The notes under the pieces were generated by a model that had not been told where the DNA came from, did not search any database, and saw only the letters and a list, made by a program, of their open reading frames with translations. Shown piece by piece: positions 37,087-46,311 of a stretch of DNA of 64,000 bases (positions within the stretch are counted from its first letter, which is position 1; every line of letters begins with the position of its first letter). Source of the DNA: a bacterium D16-50 (GTDB lineage Bacteria > Bacillota > Clostridia > Lachnospirales > Lachnospiraceae); assembly GCA_003612485.1 (NCBI GenBank), contig RAZA01000004.1:124001-188000 (forward strand), read 5' to 3'. A program made the translations under genes and the position numbers.

Positions 37087-37848
37087 TTATTTGCTCATCT
37101 TGTAAGGGCCGTCGGCGGGATAGCCGCCCTTCAGCTTCTGCATGCCTCTCTGGATGGCGTCTTTTGAGTTCTTCCAGTCGGCATCTTTGTTGCGGTAGTC
37201 GAATTTTTCCACCATCCAGGATACGTCTTCGGATAGCCGCTCCATATTGCGTTCCATGAGGGGAAACATGGCGGAATAGAAATCTTCCTTGTCCCTATTG
37301 GGCAGCCTCCCGTCCGCAGCCTCGCAGAGGTCTCCGAAATGGTGGAGACAGAATCCTTTTCCCTCCTTGATTTTTCTGCGGAATTCATCGTCCTGCTCCC
37401 ACAGATAGAAGAAGGTGTCCATATATCGGGCATAGGTATCCTTGAAGTGGCGGCAGATATAGCAGGATTCCTCTTTCTTTCTCACCCACATGCCGATGGC
37501 GTTTCCGCTTCCCGGGGTTTTCTTAAGCTTGTCCTTGATGGAAGTCTTTGCGGGCTTGAAGCCGGCGAATTCTTTTTTCATTTCTCCGATGACCTTTTTG
37601 TAATGGGTCTTCAGAATCCAGGCATTGCCCAAGGTATTGCCGTAGTCAAACATCTTCTGAAAATGCTGGCGGCAGAAGCCGGCCTTGTCTGTCATTTCGC
37701 GGATGTCGGCCTCCATGTAGGAGGAACCGCTGCCCAGCACGAAATCCAGCAGATCCTGCTCCACGCTTCTCTCAATGTAGCAGAAAGGGCATTCGTCGTT
37801 TGCGTTGACCGCATCGTTCAATGGGATTGTGTATAATTGTTCGTTCAT
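37087..37848 (-). CDS. Cysteine-rich DUF6062-like protein
   Basis: A 253-residue cytosolic protein with a symmetric set of cysteines: ECPFCYIE near residue 20, AGFCRQHFQKM near 58, ESCYICRHF near 133 and KGFCLHHFGDL near 168. The repeated CxxC then CxHH layout suggests two similar metal-binding halves. This matches what I remember as DUF6062 of Lachnospiraceae. ATG 37848 has GGTGG 5 bases upstream. Function unknown; it faces the TetR gene convergently with a 67-base gap. Confidence 0.7.
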   Translation of the reverse strand: MNEQLYTIPLNDAVNANDECPFCYIERSVEQDLLDFVLGSGSSYMEADIREMTDKAGFCRQHFQKMFDYGNTLGNAWILKTHYKKVIGEMKKEFAGFKPAKTSIKDKLKKTPGSGNAIGMWVRKKEESCYICRHFKDTYARYMDTFFYLWEQDDEFRRKIKEGKGFCLHHFGDLCEAADGRLPNRDKEDFYSAMFPLMERNMERLSEDVSWMVEKFDYRNKDADWKNSKDAIQRGMQKLKGGYPADGPYKMSK

Positions 37849-38077
37849 GGAGTCCACCGATCCTTTCTGATGAAGGGGCCTTGTGGGCCGGGCCCGGCCC
37901 TCACCCTCAACAGTGTACAATATTTTTTAAGTAATTGCTACATTTTTGTGAAGAATGGGCGGGGAAAGTTAATATTTTTTAAGTTGCAATGTGGGGGCGG
38001 AGAGGGTAATATATAATTTAGATGTCGGAATCCGGCAACAAATGAAAATATTTGGAAAATGAAAGATGTGATAATTC

Positions 38078-39496
38078 TTGATATTTAGCAGCACAGAATT
38101 TCTGCTCATCTTTCTTCCGCTTTTTTTGGTTCTGTATAGTCTGGCTCCCCGCAAAATGAAAAATGTGATACTGCTGTCGGGAAGTCTTGTTTTTTATGCG
38201 TATGGGGAGCCGAAAAGCCTTTTGATCCTTATGTTGTCCGTGCTGGTCAATTATTTTTTCGGACTGCATCTGGGGCGGGGGGCCATGCGGAAAGAGGGGA
38301 GAGAGGGCGATAAATACAATAGCAAGTACGGCGATAAGAGGAGAAGACAGGATCGGAGGAGAAAGGGATGGCTCATAGCGGCGGTGACATATAATGTGGC
38401 GGTGCTGGTGGGCTTTAAGTATGGAATATGGGGGGAAGGGCTGCCCTTGGGCATGAGCTTCTATACCTTCCAGATGCTCTCGTATCTGATAGATGTATAT
38501 GGAGGGAAGTATGAGCGGGAGATTTCCTTCCTGCATCTGGCTACCTATATGACTATGTTTCCCCAGCTGCTCTCCGGCCCCTTGACGGGCTATGACGAGC
38601 AGCGGGGCTCCTTGTACAGCCGGGAATACGGAAGAGAGAATGTAGAGGAAGGACTGAAGGTGTTCACGCTGGGGCTGGCGGAGAAGGTGCTTCTGGCCGA
38701 CCGGGTGGGACTGCTCTGGAACGAGGTGCAGGTGACGGGGGTGGAGAGCGTATCCACGCCGCTGGCATGGATGGCCGCCATTGCCTATTCCATAAGGATA
38801 TACTTTGACTTCAACGGTTATTCTCTGATGGCCATAGGTCTGGGGAGGATGCTGGGCTTTCAGCTGCCGGAGAACTTCCGGGATCCGTATATGGCAACCA
38901 GCGTCAGGGACTTCTACCGCAGGTGGCATATAACGCTGGGCAGGTGGTTTGGAAAATATGTGTATATTCCTCTGGGCGGAAACCGGAAGGGGATGCTGCG
39001 CACGGTGCGGAACCTGATGGCGGTATGGTTTCTGACGGCGGTGTGGCACGGGAGCACCGCAAACTTTCTGATATGGGGGGGCATGCTGTGCGCCGCCATC
39101 GTGCTGGAGCGGCTGGCGGAGGCCTCCGGGTTGGCAAAGTACGGGAAGACGGGCGTAGGAAGGCTGTTTTCCCATTTCTATGTGTGGATTCTGATCACGG
39201 TCAGCTGGGTATGCTTCGCGGCAACGGACATAGAGGGGCTGCAGGTATATCTGGGCAGGATGTTCGGGGTGGTTCCCGCCGCGGCGAACAGTGCGGTGGA
39301 TTGGAAGAATGCTTTTGAGAATTATGGGCTGCTGCTGGCGGCGGGCGCCTTCGCCTGCACTCCCTGGCTGGGGAAGCTGTTTCAAAAATGCAAGGACGGC
39401 ATACCGGGCATGGCCGTTCTGGCGGCGCTTTTTTGGCTGTGTGTATGGATGCTGCAGAGGGAGGGGCAGAATCCCTTTCTGTATCTGGGGTTCTAG
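38078..39496 (+). CDS. MBOAT family O-acyltransferase (AlgI/DltB-like)
   Basis: A 472-residue membrane protein with about ten helices. The opening IFSSTEFLLIFLPLFLVLY and the block MTMFPQLLSGPLTGYDE are typical of AlgI-like MBOAT proteins, and the catalytic His is in TAVWHGSTANFLIWGG. TTG 38078 is used as start; no strong ribosome site is visible. MBOAT proteins pass acetyl groups across the membrane to polysaccharides, teichoic acids or peptidoglycan, usually with a partner such as the SGNH protein encoded next. Confidence 0.88.
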   Translation: MIFSSTEFLLIFLPLFLVLYSLAPRKMKNVILLSGSLVFYAYGEPKSLLILMLSVLVNYFFGLHLGRGAMRKEGREGDKYNSKYGDKRRRQDRRRKGWLIAAVTYNVAVLVGFKYGIWGEGLPLGMSFYTFQMLSYLIDVYGGKYEREISFLHLATYMTMFPQLLSGPLTGYDEQRGSLYSREYGRENVEEGLKVFTLGLAEKVLLADRVGLLWNEVQVTGVESVSTPLAWMAAIAYSIRIYFDFNGYSLMAIGLGRMLGFQLPENFRDPYMATSVRDFYRRWHITLGRWFGKYVYIPLGGNRKGMLRTVRNLMAVWFLTAVWHGSTANFLIWGGMLCAAIVLERLAEASGLAKYGKTGVGRLFSHFYVWILITVSWVCFAATDIEGLQVYLGRMFGVVPAAANSAVDWKNAFENYGLLLAAGAFACTPWLGKLFQKCKDGIPGMAVLAALFWLCVWMLQREGQNPFLYLGF

Positions 39497-39523
39497 GATG
39501 TGTTTATGATGGGGTGATTATAG

Positions 39524-40573
39524 ATGAAATGGCTGAGAAAATGGGCTTATCCGCTGTTGTTTCTGTGCAGCGGACTGGTATATTTTGTCTGTGTGGATCA
39601 GGGGCAGATATATGAGGGCTTTTTGCAGAATCTCATGGGCTGGTATGAGGGAACCGGAGACGATGGGGAAGGCGGGCAGAAGGCGGTGGCGGACGCCGCT
39701 CTGGGCGGGACGCGGATTTTGGGGAAGACTATTGAGAGCGGGAGCGGTCAGGGGGCTTTCTGGCCGGAATCCCCTGAAGGCAAAGACCATATGACGGGGC
39801 CGGGAGAGGAAAGCGGACAAGGGGACTCTGAACAGAGCAATCCGGAGGAGGGCTCCTCTCAGGAGGGGGCCGGCCAAGGCAGTACGGAGGAGGGCGACGT
39901 TTCGGAGAGCTATGGCCAGAGCGGCTCAGAAGGAGCCGGAGAGGACGCCGGTCAGGAGTCCGGGGAACCGAAGCCCGTGGAATATATGACCGTGGAGGAT
40001 GACTATTTTGCTGACGCAGTGTTCATAGGGGACTCCAGAACGGTGGGAATGTTTGAATACGGCGGTCTGGAGGAGGTGTCAACCTTCTATGCATCCAAGG
40101 GTCTGACCATATATAAGCTGTTTGACTCTGCGGTGGCGCCGTCTCCGGAAGGAAAGATCACCGTGGAGGAGGCGCTGCAGCTGAATCAGTTCGCCAAGAT
40201 CTATCTGATGATCGGTATCAACGAGATGGGAACCGGAACATTGGAAGGGTTTCTGGAAAAGTACGGGGAGGTGGTGGCTCGCCTGCAGGAGCTGCAGCCC
40301 GATGCCATTATCTATCTGCAGGGGATCATGAAGGTCACTTCTAAACGTTCCGCTCAGGGGGACTATATCAATAATGAAGGCATAGACGCCCGCAATGAGG
40401 GGATCGCCGCGCTGGCGGATGACGAAACCATATTTTATTTGGACGTGAACCCGCTGATCTGTGACGAGACGGGAGGAATGGATCCCCAGTATACCTATGA
40501 CGGGGTGCATCTGAAGGGAAAGGACATTCAGATCTGGAAGGATTATTTGAAAACTCACGCAATCTCTCCTTGA
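39524..40573 (+). CDS. Membrane-anchored SGNH/GDSL-type esterase or acetyltransferase partner
   Basis: A 349-residue protein with an N-terminal anchor (about 7-25), a long Gly/Ser/Glu/Gln-rich linker (about 60-150) and an extracellular SGNH domain (about 160-349). Block I is DAVFIGDSRTVGMF (Ser), block III is in YLMIGINEMG and block V is YTYDGVHLKGK (Asp-His). It begins 27 bases after the MBOAT gene. The pair fits systems where an MBOAT protein imports acetyl and an SGNH protein transfers it (as in PatA/PatB or AlgI/AlgJ). Confidence 0.85.
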   Translation: MKWLRKWAYPLLFLCSGLVYFVCVDQGQIYEGFLQNLMGWYEGTGDDGEGGQKAVADAALGGTRILGKTIESGSGQGAFWPESPEGKDHMTGPGEESGQGDSEQSNPEEGSSQEGAGQGSTEEGDVSESYGQSGSEGAGEDAGQESGEPKPVEYMTVEDDYFADAVFIGDSRTVGMFEYGGLEEVSTFYASKGLTIYKLFDSAVAPSPEGKITVEEALQLNQFAKIYLMIGINEMGTGTLEGFLEKYGEVVARLQELQPDAIIYLQGIMKVTSKRSAQGDYINNEGIDARNEGIAALADDETIFYLDVNPLICDETGGMDPQYTYDGVHLKGKDIQIWKDYLKTHAISP

Positions 40574-40683
40574 CTATTGGCGGCTGAGAGCTTATGATGG
40601 TTGACGGGGCAATGGGCCCTACAGTCACATAATTTCACAGCGTCGGCCGGGAAACCGTCCGACAGATAGAGGAGGATGAGTTC

Positions 40684-42111
40684 ATGAGCAAGAAAACGAA
40701 TACTTCTCCGGAGGGGAAAGGCATCGGAGATGTTTGTGTCTACGATGCCAAAACTCTGGGGGCCCCAAAGGTTATAGTACTGGGGATCCAGCACATGTTT
40801 GCCATGTTCGGCGCGACGATTCTGGTTCCCATGCTGACGGGGCTGGATGTATCCACCACGCTGCTGTTCGCAGGACTGGGCACTCTGCTGTTTCATCTGA
40901 TCACGAAGGGTAAGGTACCGGTGTTTCTGGGTTCCTCCTTTGCTTTCCTCGGCGGGTACTTCGCCATCGCGCCAATGGCCGATGGGGCCGGAAATGCCGT
41001 GGACAATGCAAAGCTTCTGCCCTATGCCTGCTTCGGCGTCGCCTGCGCGGGTCTTGTATATCTTCTGTTATCTCTTTTGATCAAACTTTTCGGCACGGGC
41101 AAGGTAATGAGATTCTTTCCGCCCATCGTAACAGGTCCCATCATAATCGCCATAGGTCTTACACTTTCCCAGTCCGCTATCGACAACTGTTCTGCCGACT
41201 GGCTCATTGCGGTGGTAGCAATTGCTCTGGTGGTGGTCTGCAACATCTGGGGCAAGGGGATGGTAAAGATCGTGCCCATCATCATCGGCGTTCTGGGCTC
41301 TTATCTGCTGGCCGTGTGCTTGGGCAAAGTGGATTTCACCGCGGTGAAGGAGGCGGCATGGTTCGGTTTTCCCGTCCATTGGGAGCAGACGGCCTTTTGG
41401 GCGCTGGGGGAGGGAGACGTGTCTCTGCTGATTACCTCCGTGGTCACCATCGTGCCCATCGCCCTTGCCACCATCGTGGAGCATATCGGTGATATTTCGG
41501 CCATTTCCTCCACCGTGGGGAGGAATTATATTCAGGATCCGGGACTTCACCGCACTCTGCTGGGGGACGGTCTGGCCACTGTTTTCGCGTCTTTGTTCGG
41601 CGCGCCTGCCAACACTACCTATGGGGAGAACACGGGGGTGCTGTCCCTGACAAAGGTGTTTGACCCGCTGGTGATCCGGATGGCGGCGGTATTTGCCATC
41701 ATAGTCTCTTTCTGCCCTAAATTTGCCGCTGTCATCGGCTGTATGCCCACCGCTACCTGCGGCGGCGTGTCTTTAGTGCTTTACGGCATGATCTCCGCAG
41801 TGGGCGTGCGCAATATCGTGGAGACAAGGGCGGACTTTTCCAAGAGCCGAAACGTTATCATTGCGGCATTGATTCTGGTACTGTCCATCGGCATCAAGTA
41901 CAGTGCGGCAGGCTCCGTGGGCTTTTCGGTGGGAGAGCTGACCGTAGGCTTTTTGGGACTGGAGGTGGGAGAGCTGACCATAAGCTTTTCGGGACTGGCG
42001 GTGGGAGCGCTGGTGGGAATCCTTCTGAATGCTGTTCTGCCCGGAAAGGACTACGAATACAATGAAGAGAAGCCGGATCATACAGGCGTGGATTTTGCGG
42101 TGAAGGGGTGA
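40684..42111 (+). CDS. uraA: Uracil/xanthine permease (UraA family)
   Basis: A 475-residue transporter with 14 helices. Family signatures are GIQHMFAMFGATILVPMLTG, LGSSFAFLGGYFAIAPM and TTYGENTGVLSLTKVFDP (substrate-site NAT/NCS2 region). It imports uracil with a proton. The C-terminal tail contains a tandem 36-base duplication (41929-42000, 12 residues VGELTVGFLGLE / VGELTISFSGLA). It lies next to an M19 dipeptidase and is not associated with pyrimidine genes here. Confidence 0.92.
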   Translation: MSKKTNTSPEGKGIGDVCVYDAKTLGAPKVIVLGIQHMFAMFGATILVPMLTGLDVSTTLLFAGLGTLLFHLITKGKVPVFLGSSFAFLGGYFAIAPMADGAGNAVDNAKLLPYACFGVACAGLVYLLLSLLIKLFGTGKVMRFFPPIVTGPIIIAIGLTLSQSAIDNCSADWLIAVVAIALVVVCNIWGKGMVKIVPIIIGVLGSYLLAVCLGKVDFTAVKEAAWFGFPVHWEQTAFWALGEGDVSLLITSVVTIVPIALATIVEHIGDISAISSTVGRNYIQDPGLHRTLLGDGLATVFASLFGAPANTTYGENTGVLSLTKVFDPLVIRMAAVFAIIVSFCPKFAAVIGCMPTATCGGVSLVLYGMISAVGVRNIVETRADFSKSRNVIIAALILVLSIGIKYSAAGSVGFSVGELTVGFLGLEVGELTISFSGLAVGALVGILLNAVLPGKDYEYNEEKPDHTGVDFAVKG

Positions 42112-42138
42112 TAGTCCCTTTGCAGCGATGCCTGATTG

Positions 42139-42179
42139 GGGCTTGGGGCTCCCGGAGTCATGCCGGGGCGCTCCAAGCC
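42139..42179 (+). terminator. Possible hairpin after uraA
   Basis: GGCTTGG (42140-42146) pairs with CCAAGCC (42173-42179), 7 bp, with an inner GGC/GCC pair. There is no T-run, so this may be a 3' stabilising stem and not a true terminator. Confidence 0.35.
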
Positions 42180-42260
42180 TTGACGCCGGAGATGCCGGGG
42201 ACAAACTGTATGAGAGCGGTGAAATAGAGAAGGCAATCTGGGGAACGGGGGCAAGGGCTC

Positions 42261-43337
42261 ATGAGGGTTATTGATATGCACTGCGATACCGTCAGTACGC
42301 TTTTGGATGAGAAGAAGCGGGGGCAGAGGGCAAAGCTTCGCCGGAATCGGTTCCATGTGGACTTGACGCGGCTGAAGGAAAGCCGTTACATGGTGCAGAA
42401 TTTCGCATTGTTTGTAAATCTGGGACAGCAGGAGGATCCTTGGGAGAGGGTCTTGGAGCTGTACGGGTATTACCGGGAGGAGCTGGAGAAAAACAAGGAT
42501 ATCATGGCTCCCGTATATCGGTTTTCGGATATCGGGGAGAATGATGCTGCCGGCAGGCTTTCCGCTTTGCTGACGGTGGAGGAAGGGGCGGTCTGTAAGG
42601 GAGAGCCGGAAAAGCTTCGGAAGCTGTACGAGATGGGGGTGCGGATGCTCACCCTCACATGGAATTTTGACAATGAGCTGGGACATCCTAATTTTGACTG
42701 CAGGCTGAAGGAGGAATGGAAGAGAGTCTCCGAAGCGTGGAAAAGGCAGGGTCAGGAAAATCCTGAGGGGGAGAGGGCCCTTCGGGAAGCCAGAGACGCC
42801 TTTCTGCATATGCCAAATCTCACAGGGGGGCTCACGGAGAGGGGCAGGGAGTTTGTGGAGGAGATGGAGACGCTGGGCATGATTCCCGATGTATCCCATC
42901 TGTCCGACGCAGGCTTCTATGATGTGCTGGAGACGACGAAGAAGCCTTTTGTGGCCAGCCATTCCAATGCCAGAGCCGTCTGCCCCAATGTCCGGAATAT
43001 GTCGGATCACATGATCCGCAGCCTCTCCGAGCGAGGAGGGGTCATGGGCCTGAACTTCTGTGCGGACTTTCTGGAGGAGAAGCCTCCGGGGGTGAAGAAT
43101 CCGGGAACCATAGAGGCGGTGGTCCGTCATGCGAAGCATATCCTGGCGGTGGGCGGTGTGGAAGTTCTGGGGCTGGGCAGCGATTTCGACGGCATCGACA
43201 CCCATGAGGAGCTGCCCGGGGCTCAGGCCATGGATGCCTTGTGGCAGGGGCTTTACAAGGCGGGCTTTACGGAAGGCCAGCTGGACAAAATTTTCTACAA
43301 GAACGTGCTGCGGGTGTATCAGGACACGCTGAAATAG
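42261..43337 (+). CDS. Membrane dipeptidase (peptidase M19)
   Basis: A 358-residue zinc dipeptidase. It opens VIDMHCDTVSTLL (metal His-x-Asp), has LLTVEEGAVC (Glu), PDVSHLSDAGFYDVLE (His), FVASHSNARAVCPNVRNM (His) and ends LGLGSDFDGIDT, the usual order of M19 enzymes. Members cleave dipeptides with a broad side-chain range, including D-residues. ATG 42261 follows a weak site. The gene is separate from uraA and the hypothetical protein that follows. Confidence 0.92.
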   Translation: MRVIDMHCDTVSTLLDEKKRGQRAKLRRNRFHVDLTRLKESRYMVQNFALFVNLGQQEDPWERVLELYGYYREELEKNKDIMAPVYRFSDIGENDAAGRLSALLTVEEGAVCKGEPEKLRKLYEMGVRMLTLTWNFDNELGHPNFDCRLKEEWKRVSEAWKRQGQENPEGERALREARDAFLHMPNLTGGLTERGREFVEEMETLGMIPDVSHLSDAGFYDVLETTKKPFVASHSNARAVCPNVRNMSDHMIRSLSERGGVMGLNFCADFLEEKPPGVKNPGTIEAVVRHAKHILAVGGVEVLGLGSDFDGIDTHEELPGAQAMDALWQGLYKAGFTEGQLDKIFYKNVLRVYQDTLK

Positions 43338-43465
43338 GCCCGTGGCCCGGCTGCTGCAGGCGGCGGAAAATGCAGTGGAGTTTGTGCCGCAGAATCGGGA
43401 GAAGGTTCCGGCGGCGAAGGTATGGAAGGGAATGCCTGCCGGAGGCAGGCGGTAGAGGTGCGGAT

Positions 43466-44872
43466 ATGAAAAAGGTATTGGATATTGTAGTGACTTTGTG
43501 CACACTGGGGGTGGCGGTTTTTCTTGCGCTGATGATAGGGCCGCAGTTTTTGAAGCTGCAGGGAGGAGCAAAGGCTCTGGGCCAGAAGGAATTTGCTGAG
43601 GCAGAGGGCAGTTATATATCCTATGAGGCGGCCTATCCGGTGGCTTCTTGGGTGGAGGAATATTATTCCGGCGATCCGGACAGAGTTCGGGAGACAGGAT
43701 ATGTGGTCTATGATGAAGGCCGGCAGGAATTTATTTATGTGGTGGTTTCAGATAGGGACAATCGGGATTTCAGCAGTCTTATGCGGGATCTGCATATGGT
43801 GTCGGAAATGCGGGATGATGATGACATGACGCCCGTTCCCGTAAAAGGGACGCTGAAGGCTCTGGAGGAGTCGGATGTCAAGCAAATCCTGAGGGCTTTG
43901 GAGGAGAGCGAGACGGTGAGCCTCTACGGGGGCTTTCAGGAGGGCGACGAGTATTTTGAAACCTATTACGGGGATAAATACGGTCGGGTCATGCTGAAGA
44001 TGTGTCAGGAGCTTAAGCAAGGGGGCCAGTCGGACTGGTACGTTCTGGAAAACAAGAAAATAGACGGAATGGAGCTGTATGAGATATGGATCGCTTTTCT
44101 GGCTATGGCCTTGTCTTTTCTGATTTTTATCGGCAGGGTGGTGATTCTGCTGAAGGGAGACAAAAAGAAAGCCCAAAAGGAGCTGCCGGAATCTGCGGAT
44201 AAGCTGGAAAGGCTTCTGGAGGCTCAGCGGGGATGGCTGACGGAGTGGTGCGGCTATTGTCAGAACAAGGGCCGGAAACAGATTTATATCACGGTTATAG
44301 GAAGCGTGGTGATATTGGGGGCCATCGGGCTTTGGGTGAACCCGGATCTGCAGCGGACATTGACGTTTCACATACCCTTGGGCCTGCTGTTCGGTGAGAC
44401 CATTGCCGTGCTTTTCTGGCTTGCCCAGAGAGGGCGCTCTACACCGGACAAGCTTATGAAAAAGATGAGGAAAAATCTGGACAAAGCCTTTCCTTCTTCC
44501 GGAGAGCGGGATCGGTTTGCACAGGACATATTGGCGGCGGGGCCGGAATGGGATTTTCAGGAGAGAAAGAAGGAGTCCATGATTCACGGAACCGTGGGCA
44601 GCCGCTATTGGGTATTCTTTTTCGGAACCAGCATGGTGACTGTTGTGGATTCGGACCGGGTGGGCGAGATGGAGGCAGAGCATATAACGGGACAGATTCG
44701 CAGCGGCAAGGCAAGGGTTAGATATGAGTATTTTGTAGTTAGATTCTTTGACAGAAATTCCGATCCGAAGAAAACCTGGGATAAGGAGATATCCTTTGAG
44801 ACTGAGGACGGACGGGGCGATTTCATGATCTTGGCCAGAAGGCGCAGGGGGGACGAGATCAAAATGAGGTAG
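43466..44872 (+). CDS. Two-domain membrane protein of unknown function
   Basis: A 468-residue protein with one N-terminal helix (about 8-23), an extracellular domain, a second helix (about 205-225) and further helices near 280-330. The ORF also opens upstream into the M19 gene, but ATG 43466 follows AGAGG and fits a signal anchor. No motifs are recognised; the DUF6709-like proteins of Lachnospiraceae have a similar layout, but I cannot assert it. Followed by a strong terminator. Confidence 0.45.
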   Translation: MKKVLDIVVTLCTLGVAVFLALMIGPQFLKLQGGAKALGQKEFAEAEGSYISYEAAYPVASWVEEYYSGDPDRVRETGYVVYDEGRQEFIYVVVSDRDNRDFSSLMRDLHMVSEMRDDDDMTPVPVKGTLKALEESDVKQILRALEESETVSLYGGFQEGDEYFETYYGDKYGRVMLKMCQELKQGGQSDWYVLENKKIDGMELYEIWIAFLAMALSFLIFIGRVVILLKGDKKKAQKELPESADKLERLLEAQRGWLTEWCGYCQNKGRKQIYITVIGSVVILGAIGLWVNPDLQRTLTFHIPLGLLFGETIAVLFWLAQRGRSTPDKLMKKMRKNLDKAFPSSGERDRFAQDILAAGPEWDFQERKKESMIHGTVGSRYWVFFFGTSMVTVVDSDRVGEMEAEHITGQIRSGKARVRYEYFVVRFFDRNSDPKKTWDKEISFETEDGRGDFMILARRRRGDEIKMR

Positions 44873-44884
44873 ATATAGACGGTC

Positions 44885-44926
44885 AAGGCCGATGCCGCAG
44901 CGTTTCAGCTGTGGCACCGGCCTTTT
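44885..44926 (+). terminator. Intrinsic terminator
   Basis: A 17-bp stem AAGGCCG.TGCC.CAGC with only two mismatches (44885-44901 with 44908-44924), 6-base loop, followed by TT. It also lies just beyond the stop of the minus-strand gene at 44941. Confidence 0.82.
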
Positions 44927-44940
44927 GCATAGGGGCAGTT

Positions 44941-45621
44941 TTATTCCTGAGGGGCTTTTCCTTCCGGAGCTTCTTTCCCCGCTCCGTCCTTTTGGGCGTC
45001 TTCCGCCGCCTTGTTAGCAGTTTCCCTATGGTCAAGATGGAACCAGCGTTCCACCCTGCTTCTGGGCAGCAGGTAGTTTACCAAAAGAGCTATGGCAACT
45101 CCCACTCCGGTGTCGATCATACGGTTGACAGCGTAGTCGATATGGTGGGCAGGGGTATTGAACAGGATGATGCACAGCACCACCCCGCCCGGCTGTACTC
45201 CGCCGGGCCAGTGAAACAGCACGCATATGGAGATCATGGCCACTACGCCCAGAGAGATTAAAGGAAGCCGCAGCCAATAATTTCCCTCCGGATAGATCAG
45301 GTGCTCCAGCCAATAGAGCCCCAGACCTATGAATCCCCCGATAATGGTGCCAAAGAAGCGATTGCCTCCGCTGCGGCGGGAATCCTCCATATCCGCCCCC
45401 ATACCGAAAATCGCCCCGATGCAGGCGAAGGTGGGATTGCTGTTGGGAAAAAAAGCGTAGAGCAGCGCCGTGAGCACCGTGGCCAGAGCAGTCTTTATGC
45501 TCCGAAGGCCCAGACCGGGAATGGGCGCATGTACGGGACTGTGCTCGCCGGGAGGATGCTCCGGATGGGAGGGGATGTTCTGCCGGCTCCGGCGCCGGAA
45601 CGGGGGGACATGGGGAGTCAT
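44941..45621 (-). CDS. FUSC/aromatic acid exporter family membrane protein
   Basis: A 226-residue membrane protein. The block GLRSIKTALATVLTALLYAFF and TFACIGAIFGMGADMEDSRR with NRFFGTIIGGFIGL is the ArAE_1/FUSC-like N-terminus, with about five helices, then a His/Lys-rich tail. ATG 45621 has AAAGGA 8 bases upstream; an N-terminal extension to 45831 without a ribosome site is rejected. Such proteins export aromatic acids or are linked to envelope stress; substrate unknown. Confidence 0.75.
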   Translation of the reverse strand: MTPHVPPFRRRSRQNIPSHPEHPPGEHSPVHAPIPGLGLRSIKTALATVLTALLYAFFPNSNPTFACIGAIFGMGADMEDSRRSGGNRFFGTIIGGFIGLGLYWLEHLIYPEGNYWLRLPLISLGVVAMISICVLFHWPGGVQPGGVVLCIILFNTPAHHIDYAVNRMIDTGVGVAIALLVNYLLPRSRVERWFHLDHRETANKAAEDAQKDGAGKEAPEGKAPQE

Positions 45622-45773
45622 ATGGTAAATCCTTTCTATGGTTGCTGCGGCGGGGAAAAGATCGCTCTTATAATCGCCGGACTCATTGTTTTCTGAACAT
45701 ATTGTAACATGGAAATTTGGTTTTGGAAATAGAATAAAATAAGGGCAAATAAAATAAGGGCGGTGAATTTGGG

Positions 45774-45802
45774 TTGACATAAATCGCAGGGTGTGGTAGG
45801 GT
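45774..45802 (+). promoter_or_regulatory. Strong-looking promoter for a non-coding transcript
   Basis: TTGACA (45774-45779), 17-base spacer, TAGGGT (45797-45802). It faces no gene for 640 bases. Transcription would begin near 45809. Confidence 0.7.
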
Positions 45803-45863
45803 AGAAGAGAAGTGGATGAGGGCATCGGCAAAATTGCAGGTGCTTTGTATAGGGAGGGAAATT

Positions 45864-45902
45864 ATGTCAAGTATTGTGGGAAAAGAGGATACCGCAAACT
45901 GA
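45864..45902 (+). CDS. Possible 12-codon leader peptide within the structured RNA
   Basis: ATG 45864 is preceded by AGGGAGGG (45851-45858) at 5 bases, a better site than most genes here. It encodes MSSIVGKEDTAN and then TGA. The start codon lies in the 8-bp closing helix of the RNA domain, so translation and folding could compete. It may be chance. Confidence 0.3.
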   Translation: MSSIVGKEDTAN

Positions 45903-46311
45903 ATATGTGGCAGGGCGTATTGTGCAAAGACGCAGGGTATGCCTTGTTTCCGGCGGGGAAACTGCCGGGATATCTGCCTTACAAGGTGCTTGACATAGCT
46001 CATTCCTATGGGCAATGATCCATATGCTTGAACGGGTTCGTCTTTTGACGGGACTTGGCGGCTTGGTGAATGCCCAAGGCCGGATGATCTGCCTGCATTG
46101 CAGGAGAGGGTTTGGCCGATGATATATAGAGTTCATCGTATCTGCGGAAGAATAGACGTATTGAAAAGCATGGCTGTCCGGCTGTGCTTTTTGTGTGCAT
46201 GTTTTTTTGCAGCGGTGCAAAGAAACGCGGTAAGGGTTTGCCGAAGGATAAGGCTGCCGTAAACCGCGCCGGTATGCATTGTAAAACCGCGAATGAATCG
46301 ATGTGAATGTG

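Noticed and set aside
45864..45996. Cobalamin or c-di-GMP-I riboswitch considered for the 45.9 kb domain
   Set aside because: Short stretches such as GCCGGG and GCAAAG resemble pieces of these aptamers, but the order and the conserved core motifs do not fit and no matching gene follows.
45812..46018. 68-residue open frame on the + strand within the structured RNA
   Set aside because: No ribosome site at its start, no motif, and the RNA helices in the same bases explain the sequence better.
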